NCBI RefSeq assembly: GCF_004379255.2
Contig: NC_056051.1
Span: 6,412,062-6,476,061, forward strand
Length of the DNA stretch: 64,000 bases
Source: Salvia splendens
Lineage: Eukaryota > Streptophyta > Magnoliopsida > Lamiales > Lamiaceae
Reading direction: 5' to 3'
Shown: piece after piece, positions 45,147 through 54,325 of the stretch
How positions within the stretch are numbered: position 1 is the first letter of the stretch
Layout: each line of letters begins with the position of its first letter
The notes under the pieces: model-generated
The model's input: the letters and a program-made list of their open reading frames with translations, nothing else
Databases searched by the model: none
What the model was told of the DNA's origin: nothing
Program-made: the position numbers and the translations under genes

Positions 45147-48107
45147 ATGAGGAGTTTTGTTAAGAATTTTGGTGTAAATATTGTAGATAAACTTTTCTTT
45201 ATTTTTTGTGTTCCGCAGTTAAATGAAACTGAGTCCAACTGGCCAAAGGAAGAAGGGGTGAATCCAGTCACCAATCATTCAGAATTAACCGCTGCCTTGC
45301 CTGTTGACTTGGATGCGAGCGAAGAGGAGGATCGCGGCACAACCATCAAGAGTGAACCGGAATCAATATCCGCAGCTGAAGATGAGAAAGCCAACATGGC
45401 TGACGACCAGGAAGATGATCCCGAGATAAGCTCATTGTACGCCCACTTGGATGGTGAACCACCGCAAGCAATCGTCATGACCCTAGGACAAGAAGCAGTC
45501 TACGTGAAGCCTCGTATTATGGCCGTCCTGCCTGTGTTCTTGGGGAGGAGTTGTGACAACCCATACGAGTTCTTGCATGAATTTTGCAAAATCTGCAAGG
45601 CTCAAAAGCGGCCAGCGGGGTCGAGCGAAAATGATTACAGACTGAAGGCCCTTCCCCTTGCCCTTAAAGGGGAGGCGAATACTTGGTTCAAGAGGCTGCC
45701 ACCAAATTGTATCAGAACCTGGTCTGACTTCAAGATGATGTTCTTGGATCAGTTCTTCCCAGCGGCCAGGACAAGCGCACTAAGAGAAAAAATTCGAGGA
45801 GTTACACAAAGTTATGATGAGACCCTTACTCAGTACTGGTCAAGATACATGGGTCTGTTGGATGCGTGTCCGAACCATCGCATGACGGATATTGAGATAC
45901 ACCATACCTTCTATGAGGGGATGAACAAGACAACCAAGGATCTTGTAAACTCATCGTCCGGAGGAAGCTTCACGCAACTACGGGTCAGCGAAGCGAAGAG
46001 GGTCCTAGGGAAGCTACTAAGTGCAAAGAAGGAGTACGACAATTCAAGGGATGGATACAGCCGAGAAAGGGTTGCAAGTGCCTCGTTTACTGATCAGGAG
46101 CAGAAGCTTGAACAGAAGATGGATTTGAAGATGGAAGAGTTGAAGAAGACACTTCTGAGTGCAATTGAGAAAAACACTCCACCACCTTCCTCAACTGGGA
46201 GCTACAAGGGTGCAAAGCAAGGGAATCAAGGGTTGACCTATGATCAGCCAAACGACTTGGCCAGTATGGAGCAGGTCAATGCTGCCGGCTACTTTAATTC
46301 AAGTGGGAATTGGATCCAGGGTAGGCAACGGGATGCACCATGGAGGGATCACCCGAACTTTCGTTGGGGAGATGGGAACCAGAATCAAAACCAAGGTCAA
46401 GGTCAGAACCAATATAACTCCCATCCGAACCAAAACCCAACCCGTGGCCTAGCAAACCCTGACCACCAGTTTAACTGGTCAGGAAGGAACCAACAACCCC
46501 AAAACCAAAACCCACAAAACCCAAACTCTAACCCTAACCAGCATCACTACCCCAACCAGTTCAGTCAGTACCCTTCATACCGAAATCAGCCAAACTACCC
46601 CTACAACCAAAACCATCCATACTACCAGTCGTATCCCAACGGCCAGTATAACTCCCATCACCAGCAATATCCCTACCAACACCACCTGAATCCCAATCAC
46701 AGTCAATCCCACAACTCTAACCAATTCGGTCAGTACCCCTCTCATCAAAATCAGCCAAACTATTCCTACCACCCATACCCTAACACCCAGTATAATCCCC
46801 ACCATCAGCAAAACCCTAACCATTTCCCACACCAAAACAAGTCAGAAAGATCTATGGAAGAGATGATGGGAGAGATGCTTGCTTACCAACAAACCATGAG
46901 GAGTGAATTTCAGTCAAATAATGAAGTGGTGCAAGGCATGCAAAACGCCCAGAAAGAGCATAAAGAAAATATGGACATGTTGAATAAGCAACTGTCCTAC
47001 CTGGCCAGTTCGATGAACGAGATTTGTGGGAATGCGGAAAGGCTCCCAGTTATGGTGCACATACATGACAAGCCTAATGTTAGCAAGGTGACATTGTGGT
47101 CAAGAACATCCTACAAGGAGCTTGAAGGGAATGAGTCATTTGGGGAATCAAGCAAGACGAAGGATATGGAGGACATACTGATCAAGAGGAGTGGTCCTGA
47201 TAAAACTGAACCAGTTGCTGAACCTCAAATCAACCAGGGTCTGGAAGAGAGTTCAAGGGAAGCCACCAAAGAACCTGATGAAGAGGATATTGAAGAGACT
47301 ATTTGTCGGAAGTTAAGATTCGCTAAAGCCACTTGGGCTCACCTACTGGCCGAGAAGAATGCAGAGAGAAAACAAGGGATGAAGCGCGCATCGAGGCAAA
47401 TCATCGGGCGTAGGATTGAGAAAAAGAAGGGGCCCAGCAAGGTTCATGATCTTGTAGAGATCTCAAGTGAGGAGGACAAGACTCCTTGCAACAAAAAGAA
47501 GAGAAAGGACACTGATACTGACCAGGAAGATAGTGGACCTCCTACAAAACCTGGGGAGGATCCAAAACATAATACAACCAAGTCAGAGACCCCTGCTGTT
47601 GCTGGACATCCGTCATCGACCCTTACTATCCAGGAAGGGGGTTCTCCTACAAAACCTGGGGAGAACCCGACTGCAACTTTCTCCCAGCCAGTACAGAAGG
47701 CCAACATCGACAATCCACTTACCATCCCTGCTGCCCAGAAAGAGACACCAGTATCAGAAACTGACTTACAGGAAAATCAAGACAAAGAAAGAAAATGCAA
47801 CCAAGAAAGAAAGAGGAAAGGCTATGGGGCAGCAAAGCAAAAGAAGGAGACCAAGAAGCCCAGGGTGGTCCTATCGGCCATTATGATCAAGAAGCTGGGA
47901 CAAGTGCCCAAACTGATCGGGAGCAAGGTCCCCAGCAACCATCATCTGCGGCCCATGGAAAAGAGGAAAATCAAAGGGACTTTCAAGAATCATAAGAAAA
48001 AGAGTGACACCCTGATGTGTACCAACAAAGGAACCCGAGAAGGAAACTGCACAAGGCTCCTAACCAGAGAGGATCCAAAGGAGAAGATGACCGACCCTAC
48101 CAACTGA
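45147..48107 (+). CDS. Gag-only protein of the TR-GAG element
   Basis: A 986-codon open frame. Residues about 50-100 are acidic. Retrotrans_gag lies at about 165-262 (ALKGEANTWFKRLPP, TWSDFKMMFLDQFFP, LTQYWSRYMGLLDACPNHRM, HHTFYEGM). Residues about 408-566 are Asn/Gln/Pro/Tyr-rich with NPNQ-like repeats and look prion-like. A helical segment with ERSMEEMMGEMLAYQQTM follows. The C-terminal third is basic with KKKRK clusters, two PTKPGE(D/N)P repeats, and LVEISSEED, which resembles a SUMO-interacting motif. There is no CCHC knuckle, protease or polymerase. The first 24 codons precede an acceptor-like TTTTTTGTGTTCCGCAG, so the real start may be a later Met (M94) or a spliced leader. An intact frame suggests recent activity with trans-supplied pol. 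Confidence 0.9.
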   Translation: MRSFVKNFGVNIVDKLFFIFCVPQLNETESNWPKEEGVNPVTNHSELTAALPVDLDASEEEDRGTTIKSEPESISAAEDEKANMADDQEDDPEISSLYAHLDGEPPQAIVMTLGQEAVYVKPRIMAVLPVFLGRSCDNPYEFLHEFCKICKAQKRPAGSSENDYRLKALPLALKGEANTWFKRLPPNCIRTWSDFKMMFLDQFFPAARTSALREKIRGVTQSYDETLTQYWSRYMGLLDACPNHRMTDIEIHHTFYEGMNKTTKDLVNSSSGGSFTQLRVSEAKRVLGKLLSAKKEYDNSRDGYSRERVASASFTDQEQKLEQKMDLKMEELKKTLLSAIEKNTPPPSSTGSYKGAKQGNQGLTYDQPNDLASMEQVNAAGYFNSSGNWIQGRQRDAPWRDHPNFRWGDGNQNQNQGQGQNQYNSHPNQNPTRGLANPDHQFNWSGRNQQPQNQNPQNPNSNPNQHHYPNQFSQYPSYRNQPNYPYNQNHPYYQSYPNGQYNSHHQQYPYQHHLNPNHSQSHNSNQFGQYPSHQNQPNYSYHPYPNTQYNPHHQQNPNHFPHQNKSERSMEEMMGEMLAYQQTMRSEFQSNNEVVQGMQNAQKEHKENMDMLNKQLSYLASSMNEICGNAERLPVMVHIHDKPNVSKVTLWSRTSYKELEGNESFGESSKTKDMEDILIKRSGPDKTEPVAEPQINQGLEESSREATKEPDEEDIEETICRKLRFAKATWAHLLAEKNAERKQGMKRASRQIIGRRIEKKKGPSKVHDLVEISSEEDKTPCNKKKRKDTDTDQEDSGPPTKPGEDPKHNTTKSETPAVAGHPSSTLTIQEGGSPTKPGENPTATFSQPVQKANIDNPLTIPAAQKETPVSETDLQENQDKERKCNQERKRKGYGAAKQKKETKKPRVVLSAIMIKKLGQVPKLIGSKVPSNHHLRPMEKRKIKGTFKNHKKKSDTLMCTNKGTREGNCTRLLTREDPKEKMTDPTN

Positions 48108-48212
48108 CCAGTTAGCTTTCTTTTTATTTTCAGTAAACTTGAGTTTTTTTTTCTAGTTGTGTTATTTATTTTTTTTGTACATGTTTTAGCATGCGTATAC
48201 CCTCATTCATAA

Positions 48213-48483
48213 CACTTAGTCTATTCCATAGTCTAAGTGTGAGAAGAAGAGGGTTTACAACTTTATATGTGTTTAGGATGTTTAGAAGTTGTCTTTGTTT
48301 TGTGTTTTTTTTATGTGAGTCCTATACCTTCTCCCACTTAGCCTATTGCATAGTCTAAGTGTGAGAAGTTTTTGTTGACATAGTATGTTTTGCATATTAG
48401 TTCTTGTTCCACATTGTCTATGTGTTCTCTATGTTCGTTATTCTTCTCCCACTTAGCCTATTACATAGTCTAAGTGTGAGAAG
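48213..48483. repeat. Three hairpin repeats resembling the element's polypurine tract
   Basis: Segments at 48213-48246, 48328-48368 and 48443-48483 each pair a CACTTAG arm with a CTAAGTGTGAGAAG arm across a short loop (CCTATTGCATAGT or close). The last two are 41 bp, differ at one base, and carry the full CTTCTCCCACTTAG left arm with one mispair. The right arms resemble the genuine tract GTAAGTGTGAGCAGTT next to the 3' LTR. Confidence 0.85.
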
Positions 48484-49020
48484 TTTCATATATAATATGT
48501 TTTCCATGTATTATGTGCTTTCTGGTCTTTTGTGTTTCTATGTGTTGGATACTGGTCATCCTGTTTTCCACTTCACTCAACTTGCGTGAAGGCAAGCAAG
48601 GATGAAGTGGGAGGAGGAGATAATGGCCAGTATAATTGTATATATGTGTTGTCATGTGTTGTGTCAGTCCCTAGTAAGTCAGTTTAGGTTAAGTTTTTTT
48701 TTTTTAGGACATGTGTTAAAACACGGGCTTAAAACTCAACTGCCTCAAACTGACGGTGAAGGGAATTGAGGGAGATAAGACATGCTGGACAATGGAAACC
48801 ACCCCCCTTAGTATCTCCTAGTCAGTATAGATGACACAAGTATGAGAGAAAAACTCATCCTTAGAGCCAGATACAAAAGCCCTCTTAAATTGTGAGTTAT
48901 AAGCCTAAGTGGAACCACTTTCCACCAATTTAGAAAAGAAAAGAGTGCCTGCCACATGATGCCTAGGGTAAGGTGACTGCGTGTAGCAAGTCCTGAAGGC
49001 AGTAGGAAACCCCCCATCTT

Positions 49021-49045
49021 AAAAAAAAAAAAAAAAAAAAAAAAA
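49021..49045. repeat. 25-bp poly(A) run
   Basis: An uninterrupted run of A inside the TR-GAG internal region. No retroposon body or target duplication was found beside it. Confidence 0.95.
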
Positions 49046-49950
49046 CCATCCTTTAGAACCCCTCTTTCTAGCCAAATCTATACCCAGATATATAACCCAC
49101 TAGCCACTGGGACTGTGTGTGCGAGGCATAAGGCAAGAAGGCGACTGGCCAGGAGGACATACAAGAAAAAAAACAACTAGAAAAAGAAATCGAGAAGGAA
49201 GGAGAAAATCGATCAGGAGAAATTCCAAGTCCAAAAAATATAAGAAGGAATAAGGGTGGCGAAGCCACATAAAGAAATGTTGAAGAAAATGGTCAAAAAC
49301 ACTTGACCACAAAAAGAAAGAAGAAGGAATAAGGGTGGCGAAGCCACAAAGAAGCTACTGACCAGTTGGAGTCCAATATCAGAAAACGTCCAGCCAAAGA
49401 GAAGCAACAGCCAAGAGCTCAAATGCACACAGTTCCCCCACATCGAAATAAAGTAGTAGTTTTTGAACCTTAGAGCCTTAGGAACATCTACCCCATACAC
49501 TACAAACCAATAGCCCCGTTACAAACCTTAAAGCCCTTCAGGAGCCGCACGTGAGATCTGAGTCCGAAGCATCTGTGGTTCAGCATTTTGAGAGAAAACA
49601 GTCCTAATATCCCTAGTGAGGAATGAGCGACTGAGCGAATCTGGTGTTTGGCCGAGAGTTTGGGTGATCTTGACGAGCAGATATACTGACTGGGAAGGAA
49701 AAGGGGGGCGGCAGAAGTTCAAGGCTGTCTAAGGCCGGATTGCACCTAATCCCAAGGGGAGGGATGGTTGAAAATATAGCCCGTTCAATGTGTTTAAGTA
49801 CTTGTGAGTCTGTTTATGTGTGTTGTCCGTCGTTTATGTGTTTTTCTTTGCGTCCAAGTTTTAGAGTCTTAGGTCGGTCAGGGGTGTAACCAGGCTAGAA
49901 TTCGACTTATTTCTTTATGTTTGTTCTTCACGCTTGAGGACAAGCATGTG

Positions 49951-49966
49951 GTAAGTGTGAGCAGTT
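49951..49966 (+). other. TR-GAG polypurine tract
   Basis: GTAAGTGTGAGCAGTT lies immediately before the 3' LTR. It is purine-rich but interrupted by pyrimidines. Confidence 0.6.
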
Positions 49967-51547
49967 TGATAAGTCGCATTCTAGGCCTTGGTTACTGGTC
50001 AGTATAAGGTGCTTTATTGGATAATATCTGCAAAATAGTTGTTAAAGTGTGCAGGTTGAAGTACTAAATCAGGAGGGAAGGTTCAGAAGGAATTCGAGTG
50101 AGAAAGCTGCGAAGAGTGTGCAAACTGGTCAGTATGAGCAGAAAATACGCAAACTGGTCAGGATGGATGCTACAGAACTGAACACGAGAAGGAAGGACTT
50201 GCTTGGAATAATCACCTATCTAAAGAAGGGCAAAATTGTCATTCCACATGAAGAGAAAGCCCTAGAAATTAGGGCAAGCCACCCTATAAATAGGAGCTGA
50301 ACATAAAGAAAAGGAAAAATCGACACACCACTTTACTCAGGACTTATCATCACTTTTGAGGAGAATAGCTCCACTAGCTCTTAGTTCCATCTAAATCCAG
50401 CATCCTGACTTGAAGATTCCGGCCACCTGCCGGCGAGGAGCATCATGCCTGATTCATTCCGGCCGCCGTAGTTCCAGAAATTCCTCCAGTTTCAGTTTCC
50501 GATGAGCCAAACAATCTTTTACTTGCTTTGTTTTTAAGATTTCTTAGTTTAAGTACTTGTTTTTGCTTGCCTTTGATTTGGATTCCAGTAGCTACGTAGT
50601 TGGAATATCTTTTGGGTGATAATCTTGAATGCAATGAAGTTTATTGTGGTTTTATTTTGTGTTTCAGCTTGCTTATTATTTCTTTCTGCCAAGTAGCTAG
50701 ATCTGGTATTTTTACGTTGATTTCCGTGGTTTAAGTGCTTGAATCTGCTTTGCTTAGTTAGATCTAGGTTTTCTTGGAGTGTTTACAAGTTTTAATCGAG
50801 TTAAGTTTCTAAAAAATGCATGGGAATCGTTTCTGCTTGCTTCTGTCACCTTGTCTCGCTGACCAGTTTGCGTAGATCTCAGTTTTCTTAGCTTTCGTTC
50901 TCGATTTCAAGTTAAATATTGCATTTACGAATTTTCAAGCTTGATCATTCATCAATGGAGTTTTTTAGATCTTGTTGTTTAGCTTGGTGAAGAAGATAAT
51001 GTCACAATCAAAGAATGGGACCACTTGTGTTGCTTTTGTTGCTTTTTGCTTTTGTACTTGCACTTTTTCAGCTTTTCTGCACACCCAGGAGGCAGTCTGC
51101 CAGCATGTCCTTTGATTCTGTTTACCTTTTGTCTAGTCATTTTTAGTAAGTTTTGTCTAGTAGCTTCTCTCATACACACTCGTACCCTAATTTACACACG
51201 CACTTTAATTTCTCTTAGCACGCAACATTTAGAGCCCACCCTGACCTACTGGTCAGGAGGGGTATAGGTTCCATTTCATTTTCCGACTAGGTAAAACTCA
51301 ACCCCAAAAAAGCGTGGTAGCTAACCAACCGCTCCCAGAATGTCATCGCAAGTGTATCTCGCCTACATCCATCTCTGTGGGATTCGACCCTTACTCCACT
51401 ATACTAGCCAGTAGAAGTGGGTTGAGGTATTTTTTTGTTGATAGGGAAGATAGACACAGACCCAACGACACAGCTAGGTCTAGGTACCCTCCTGGCCAGC
51501 TGACACACACACACAGAGTCATAGTCTCATCTTTTCTCCTCCTATCA
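49967..51547 (+). repeat. TR-GAG 3' LTR, 1581 bp
   Basis: Nearly identical to 43462-45040. It ends CTCCTATCA and is followed by the GCTAT duplication. Confidence 0.95.
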
Positions 51548-51552
51548 GCTAT
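51548..51552. repeat. Target-site duplication GCTAT, right copy
   Basis: Matches 43457-43461. Athila LTR sequence resumes here. Confidence 0.93.
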
Positions 51553-51690
51553 CCTTCCTAGAACACTCAACAAAACACATAAAACTCCAGAGGGTAGAAT
51601 AATCGGTTAGATGAAGACAATTTCGAGTGATAAAATTGACATTTAGCACTTCAACATACCAATTACACCTATGAAAATATGAGTTTGTCA

Positions 51691-51704
51691 ACTCCCCCAA
51701 ACTT
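51691..51704 (-). other. Athila polypurine tract
   Basis: The minus-strand AAGTTTGGGGGAGT lies directly before the LTR start TGACAAAC. Confidence 0.88.
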
Positions 51705-52966
51705 AAAACCTTATTTGTCCTCAAATAACAATAAGAAGATCACAAATAATAAACTCATATGAAGGGTGAAATTGGGCTTTGCTTCAGATTCATATTTTAA
51801 AAACAACGGCATGGAATGCAAAATCAATCAAACATTACCTTGAGTTACTGTCTCGTGTATCACTTGGTTCCAATGCCCTCGCAGGTTTATGAAGTGTAAT
51901 AGTTTTTTTTTTAGAAACTCACTCTCAAGTGTATAGAAATTCAATAATAATCTCTCAAATCAAAATACAAGCAGTGTTTACCATAGGCTTGCTCAAAATC
52001 AAGCATCTCCTCTACTAGATTGTGAATGTGAGTTTGAGATCGGAAAGGACTTTATTAAGGTTGTAGCGTGGCTCTTTGGAAGGTAGGGAATATTTTGGCT
52101 TAAGTGGCTAAAAGAATAGGAAGCACTAGTATCCCACAAATTACAGTTACCAACAAACAACCAGTTCCCAAAACGCATCTCAGAAAAGTAAGACTAGTGT
52201 CAAACTTCTTCCTGCCATCCTGTCCCCATTTATTTAGGAACCCAACCAATGACCCTCTAGACTTCGTCTAGCTTATACCTCCATTTTTTTTTCTTTTTTT
52301 TTTCTTTTTTTTTTCGCCCAAAATGTGCTTCTGACCTCTCTCTTTCTTTCTTTTTTTTTCTTTACAAGCTTATCACTTTTGAGGGTAGTTTATAGTTATT
52401 CATCATCGGAACACTTTTTAGGCTAGGAGGGCTGACTAGGGATTAAGACAATTATGTACACTTGTGAAAGGGAGAACAAAGAGGGCCTAACGTCATCTCC
52501 TAAACTCACATTCACAATGTAGACTTAATATGATCGGCAGCAAGTTCTAGAAACAACAACAAGCATATGATAGTATCACACTGAAATGAAGGTTCGGCTC
52601 AAATCTCACTGGGAATCGGCATTGAACAAGCAAACAAGCAATTCACTCAAAAGCAAATCATAACCAATGACGCATATCCCCACCATTTTTACAAAGCATT
52701 CTCAGAAGAAATCGTCATAAGCGCCCAAAATAAACACCTCATAATATGAATAATTATATGATCAGTACATGCCCATATTCAAGTCCCACAGGAGGGACGT
52801 ACACGAATCAAAAAGAAAAACAAAATAAAGCAAATAGTTCACAAATCATCCATGGAGATAGCGGGGAAGGAAAGGAAGCACCACCAATCCACGTCAGACT
52901 CCCCCAAACTTATTCAATATGAAGGAATGAATAAGTTTGAAAAGAGGTGGATGGGGTGTGATACCT
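51705..52966 (-). other. Athila 3' untranslated region after the extra ORF
   Basis: No coding signal. It contains T/C-rich low-complexity runs at about 52285-52370. A second ACTCCCCCAAACTT tract lies at about 52898, beside the end of the extra ORF, and a third (about 54364) on the other side of that ORF. Confidence 0.7.
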
Positions 52967-54325
52967 CTAGTCGGAAGGTGGAGGAAATCTTGCGTAGTAG
53001 GCGCGGTAGAAGGCCTGCTCCTCCGCCCACCTAGCGTCACCTTGAGCTTGAAGGTGGTCTATTCGCTCCCCAAAGGAATCTAGTCGGGACTCCTGCTGGG
53101 CCCTCCAGATTTGGTTCTCCTCTCTCACCCGTTGTTGTTCAAGATGTATGCCTCGAATCCCGTCAGCTATCTCCGCCAATTGGCTATCCCTAGATGGTCG
53201 GCCTAGCGGACGTCTCCTCTTTGGCTGGCTGGGCTCGGCCTCCTCTTCATCTGCTTCCGTGTTTGGATCATCATCCTGAATGGGTAGGGGCTCGTCGGGT
53301 ATCTCTGGGCGTGGGAAGTGATGTGTGCCCACACGCATTGGCCGCTGACCTGTAAATCCTTCGCCTTGTGGGGGGTCACTTGCTATTCTCGCCATATGAT
53401 CCTCGGAGTTCATCCTCCAGTTGGCCTGATAGGTCCACCCTCCAACCGCGGTTAGCTGAGGGGAGGGGAATCTGAAAAACGTATTCGGGTCTATAACAAA
53501 GTACCCGGCGCCCCTGCTGTCCACAGTGATTATGCCTGATTTCTTCAGAACGTCCCAATCGATTGACATGCTCCCCGAATCTGGGTGACGCTCCTCTATG
53601 TCAACTTCAAAATGGAGGGCCAAGCGGGTGATCACACCTCCACAGCATAATTTCCCACTTTTCTTCTTCGCATGCCTCTCCAAATGTTTGATCATATAGT
53701 ATCCAGTATTGATCCTTCGATGGGCCAACATGCCCCATAGCATGAAGAGTATATCTTGGGAAATGCTTCCCAGTTCCTTATGTGCTAACGGGAAACAAAC
53801 CAAAGCCTTAGCCATGTACCTCAACACCGGGTTCCGAATGGAGTTGATTTTGGCACGGGATGGGGTAAAAGTAGGGCCCTGGCTAGACGTAGCCTCATCT
53901 AATGTAATGCGACCCCAGAAGTCGTGCCTGTTATAATCCTGAGGCTCTTCAGTATATCCTTCCTCATTATCATCGAGTAGCTCAAAGATAGAGTTGAACT
54001 CCGCCAAAGTGAGAGTGTGGGCGACATTGTCCAAGCGAAAAGTGATGGAGACCAATACCCTGTTGACGTAATTCACTTGGAGAGTGGATAGGAACTCCAA
54101 GGTTAAGGCCTTGTAAGATCCATAGCGGTGTGCAAAGAGAAAGTTAAGGTGGCCCGCTTCCCTGAGCGTTTCCCAAGATTCCTGAATGCCCATATCGGTG
54201 AGTAAGTCAACCACCGGGTACCGGGACGGCATACTATCCAAAAGTGCCAATGCTGCCCATTTGTTCTTCTCATCTCTGTTTCTTAAGGTCACATTCAAAG
54301 CCCGAGGGTTAGCAAAGTTGGCCAT
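52967..54325 (-). CDS. Athila extra ORF downstream of pol (452 codons)
   Basis: An intact frame from MANFANPRALNVTLRN to FPPPSD. The N-terminal two thirds resemble the plant-specific protein of Athila elements (ATHILA ORF-1/putative plant transposon protein type), by recognition of the layout DLLTDMGIQESWETLREAG, FLSTLQV, FRLDNVAHTLTLAEFNSIF and FMLWGMLAHRRINTGYYMI. Residues about 355-385 are acidic then basic (EADEEEAEPSQPKRRRPLGR), which looks like a nuclear localisation signal. The last roughly 60 residues form a likely coiled coil (EQQRVREENQIWRAQQE). I see no signal peptide or membrane segment, so an envelope role is not supported. Its intactness contrasts with the broken pol. Function is unknown. 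Confidence 0.82.
   Translation of the reverse strand: MANFANPRALNVTLRNRDEKNKWAALALLDSMPSRYPVVDLLTDMGIQESWETLREAGHLNFLFAHRYGSYKALTLEFLSTLQVNYVNRVLVSITFRLDNVAHTLTLAEFNSIFELLDDNEEGYTEEPQDYNRHDFWGRITLDEATSSQGPTFTPSRAKINSIRNPVLRYMAKALVCFPLAHKELGSISQDILFMLWGMLAHRRINTGYYMIKHLERHAKKKSGKLCCGGVITRLALHFEVDIEERHPDSGSMSIDWDVLKKSGIITVDSRGAGYFVIDPNTFFRFPSPQLTAVGGWTYQANWRMNSEDHMARIASDPPQGEGFTGQRPMRVGTHHFPRPEIPDEPLPIQDDDPNTEADEEEAEPSQPKRRRPLGRPSRDSQLAEIADGIRGIHLEQQRVREENQIWRAQQESRLDSFGERIDHLQAQGDARWAEEQAFYRAYYARFPPPSD

Larger units (their letters stand above)
48108..49950 (+). other. TR-GAG non-coding internal region
   Basis: About 1.84 kb without coding signal occupies the position of pol. It contains three hairpin-forming repeats (48213-48483), a 25-A run (49021-49045), and two copies of GAAGGAATAAGGGTGGCGAA about 79 bp apart (near 49243 and 49322). 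Near the 3' end is gypsy-type trailer sequence (CACGCTTGAGGACAAGCATG). Confidence 0.75.
43462..51547 (+). mobile_element. TR-GAG: non-autonomous gypsy-type LTR element encoding only Gag
   Basis: The 5' LTR is 43462-45040 (1579 bp) and the 3' LTR 49967-51547 (1581 bp). They differ at only a few positions by eye (for example GAACTGG/GAACTGA and the length of a CA run near the right end), so the insertion is very recent. The PBS at 45043 is Asp-tRNA-like. The internal region has one long gag ORF and then about 1.86 kb without coding capacity; no protease, RT, RNase H or integrase motif was seen. This matches the published TR-GAG category of non-autonomous elements. A related solo LTR is at 16196-17710. 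Confidence 0.92.
28858..51690 (-). repeat. Athila 3' LTR, expanded to about 14.7 kb and interrupted by a nested element
   Basis: It starts TGACTCAACTTATTTTAACA like the other LTR and ends GAGTTTGTCA at 51690, next to the polypurine tract. It consists of 86 bp of left flank, 13 units, the TR-GAG insertion with its TSD, and 138 bp of right flank. Subtracting the nested element and one TSD copy leaves about 14.7 kb, against 1326 bp for the 5' LTR. Confidence 0.92.

Noticed and set aside
45041..45230. Intron in the TR-GAG leader ending at TTCCGCAG near 45220
   Set aside because: An acceptor-like sequence is visible but no matching donor could be assigned, so it is mentioned only as a doubt about the start codon.
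49021..49045. Poly(A) tail of a LINE, SINE or processed pseudogene
   Set aside because: No retroposon body, promoter box or target duplication was found beside it. It lies inside the TR-GAG internal region.
52967..54325. Envelope-like protein of an endogenous retrovirus-type Athila
   Set aside because: No signal peptide, transmembrane segment or envelope cleavage motif is visible. The protein looks soluble and possibly nuclear.
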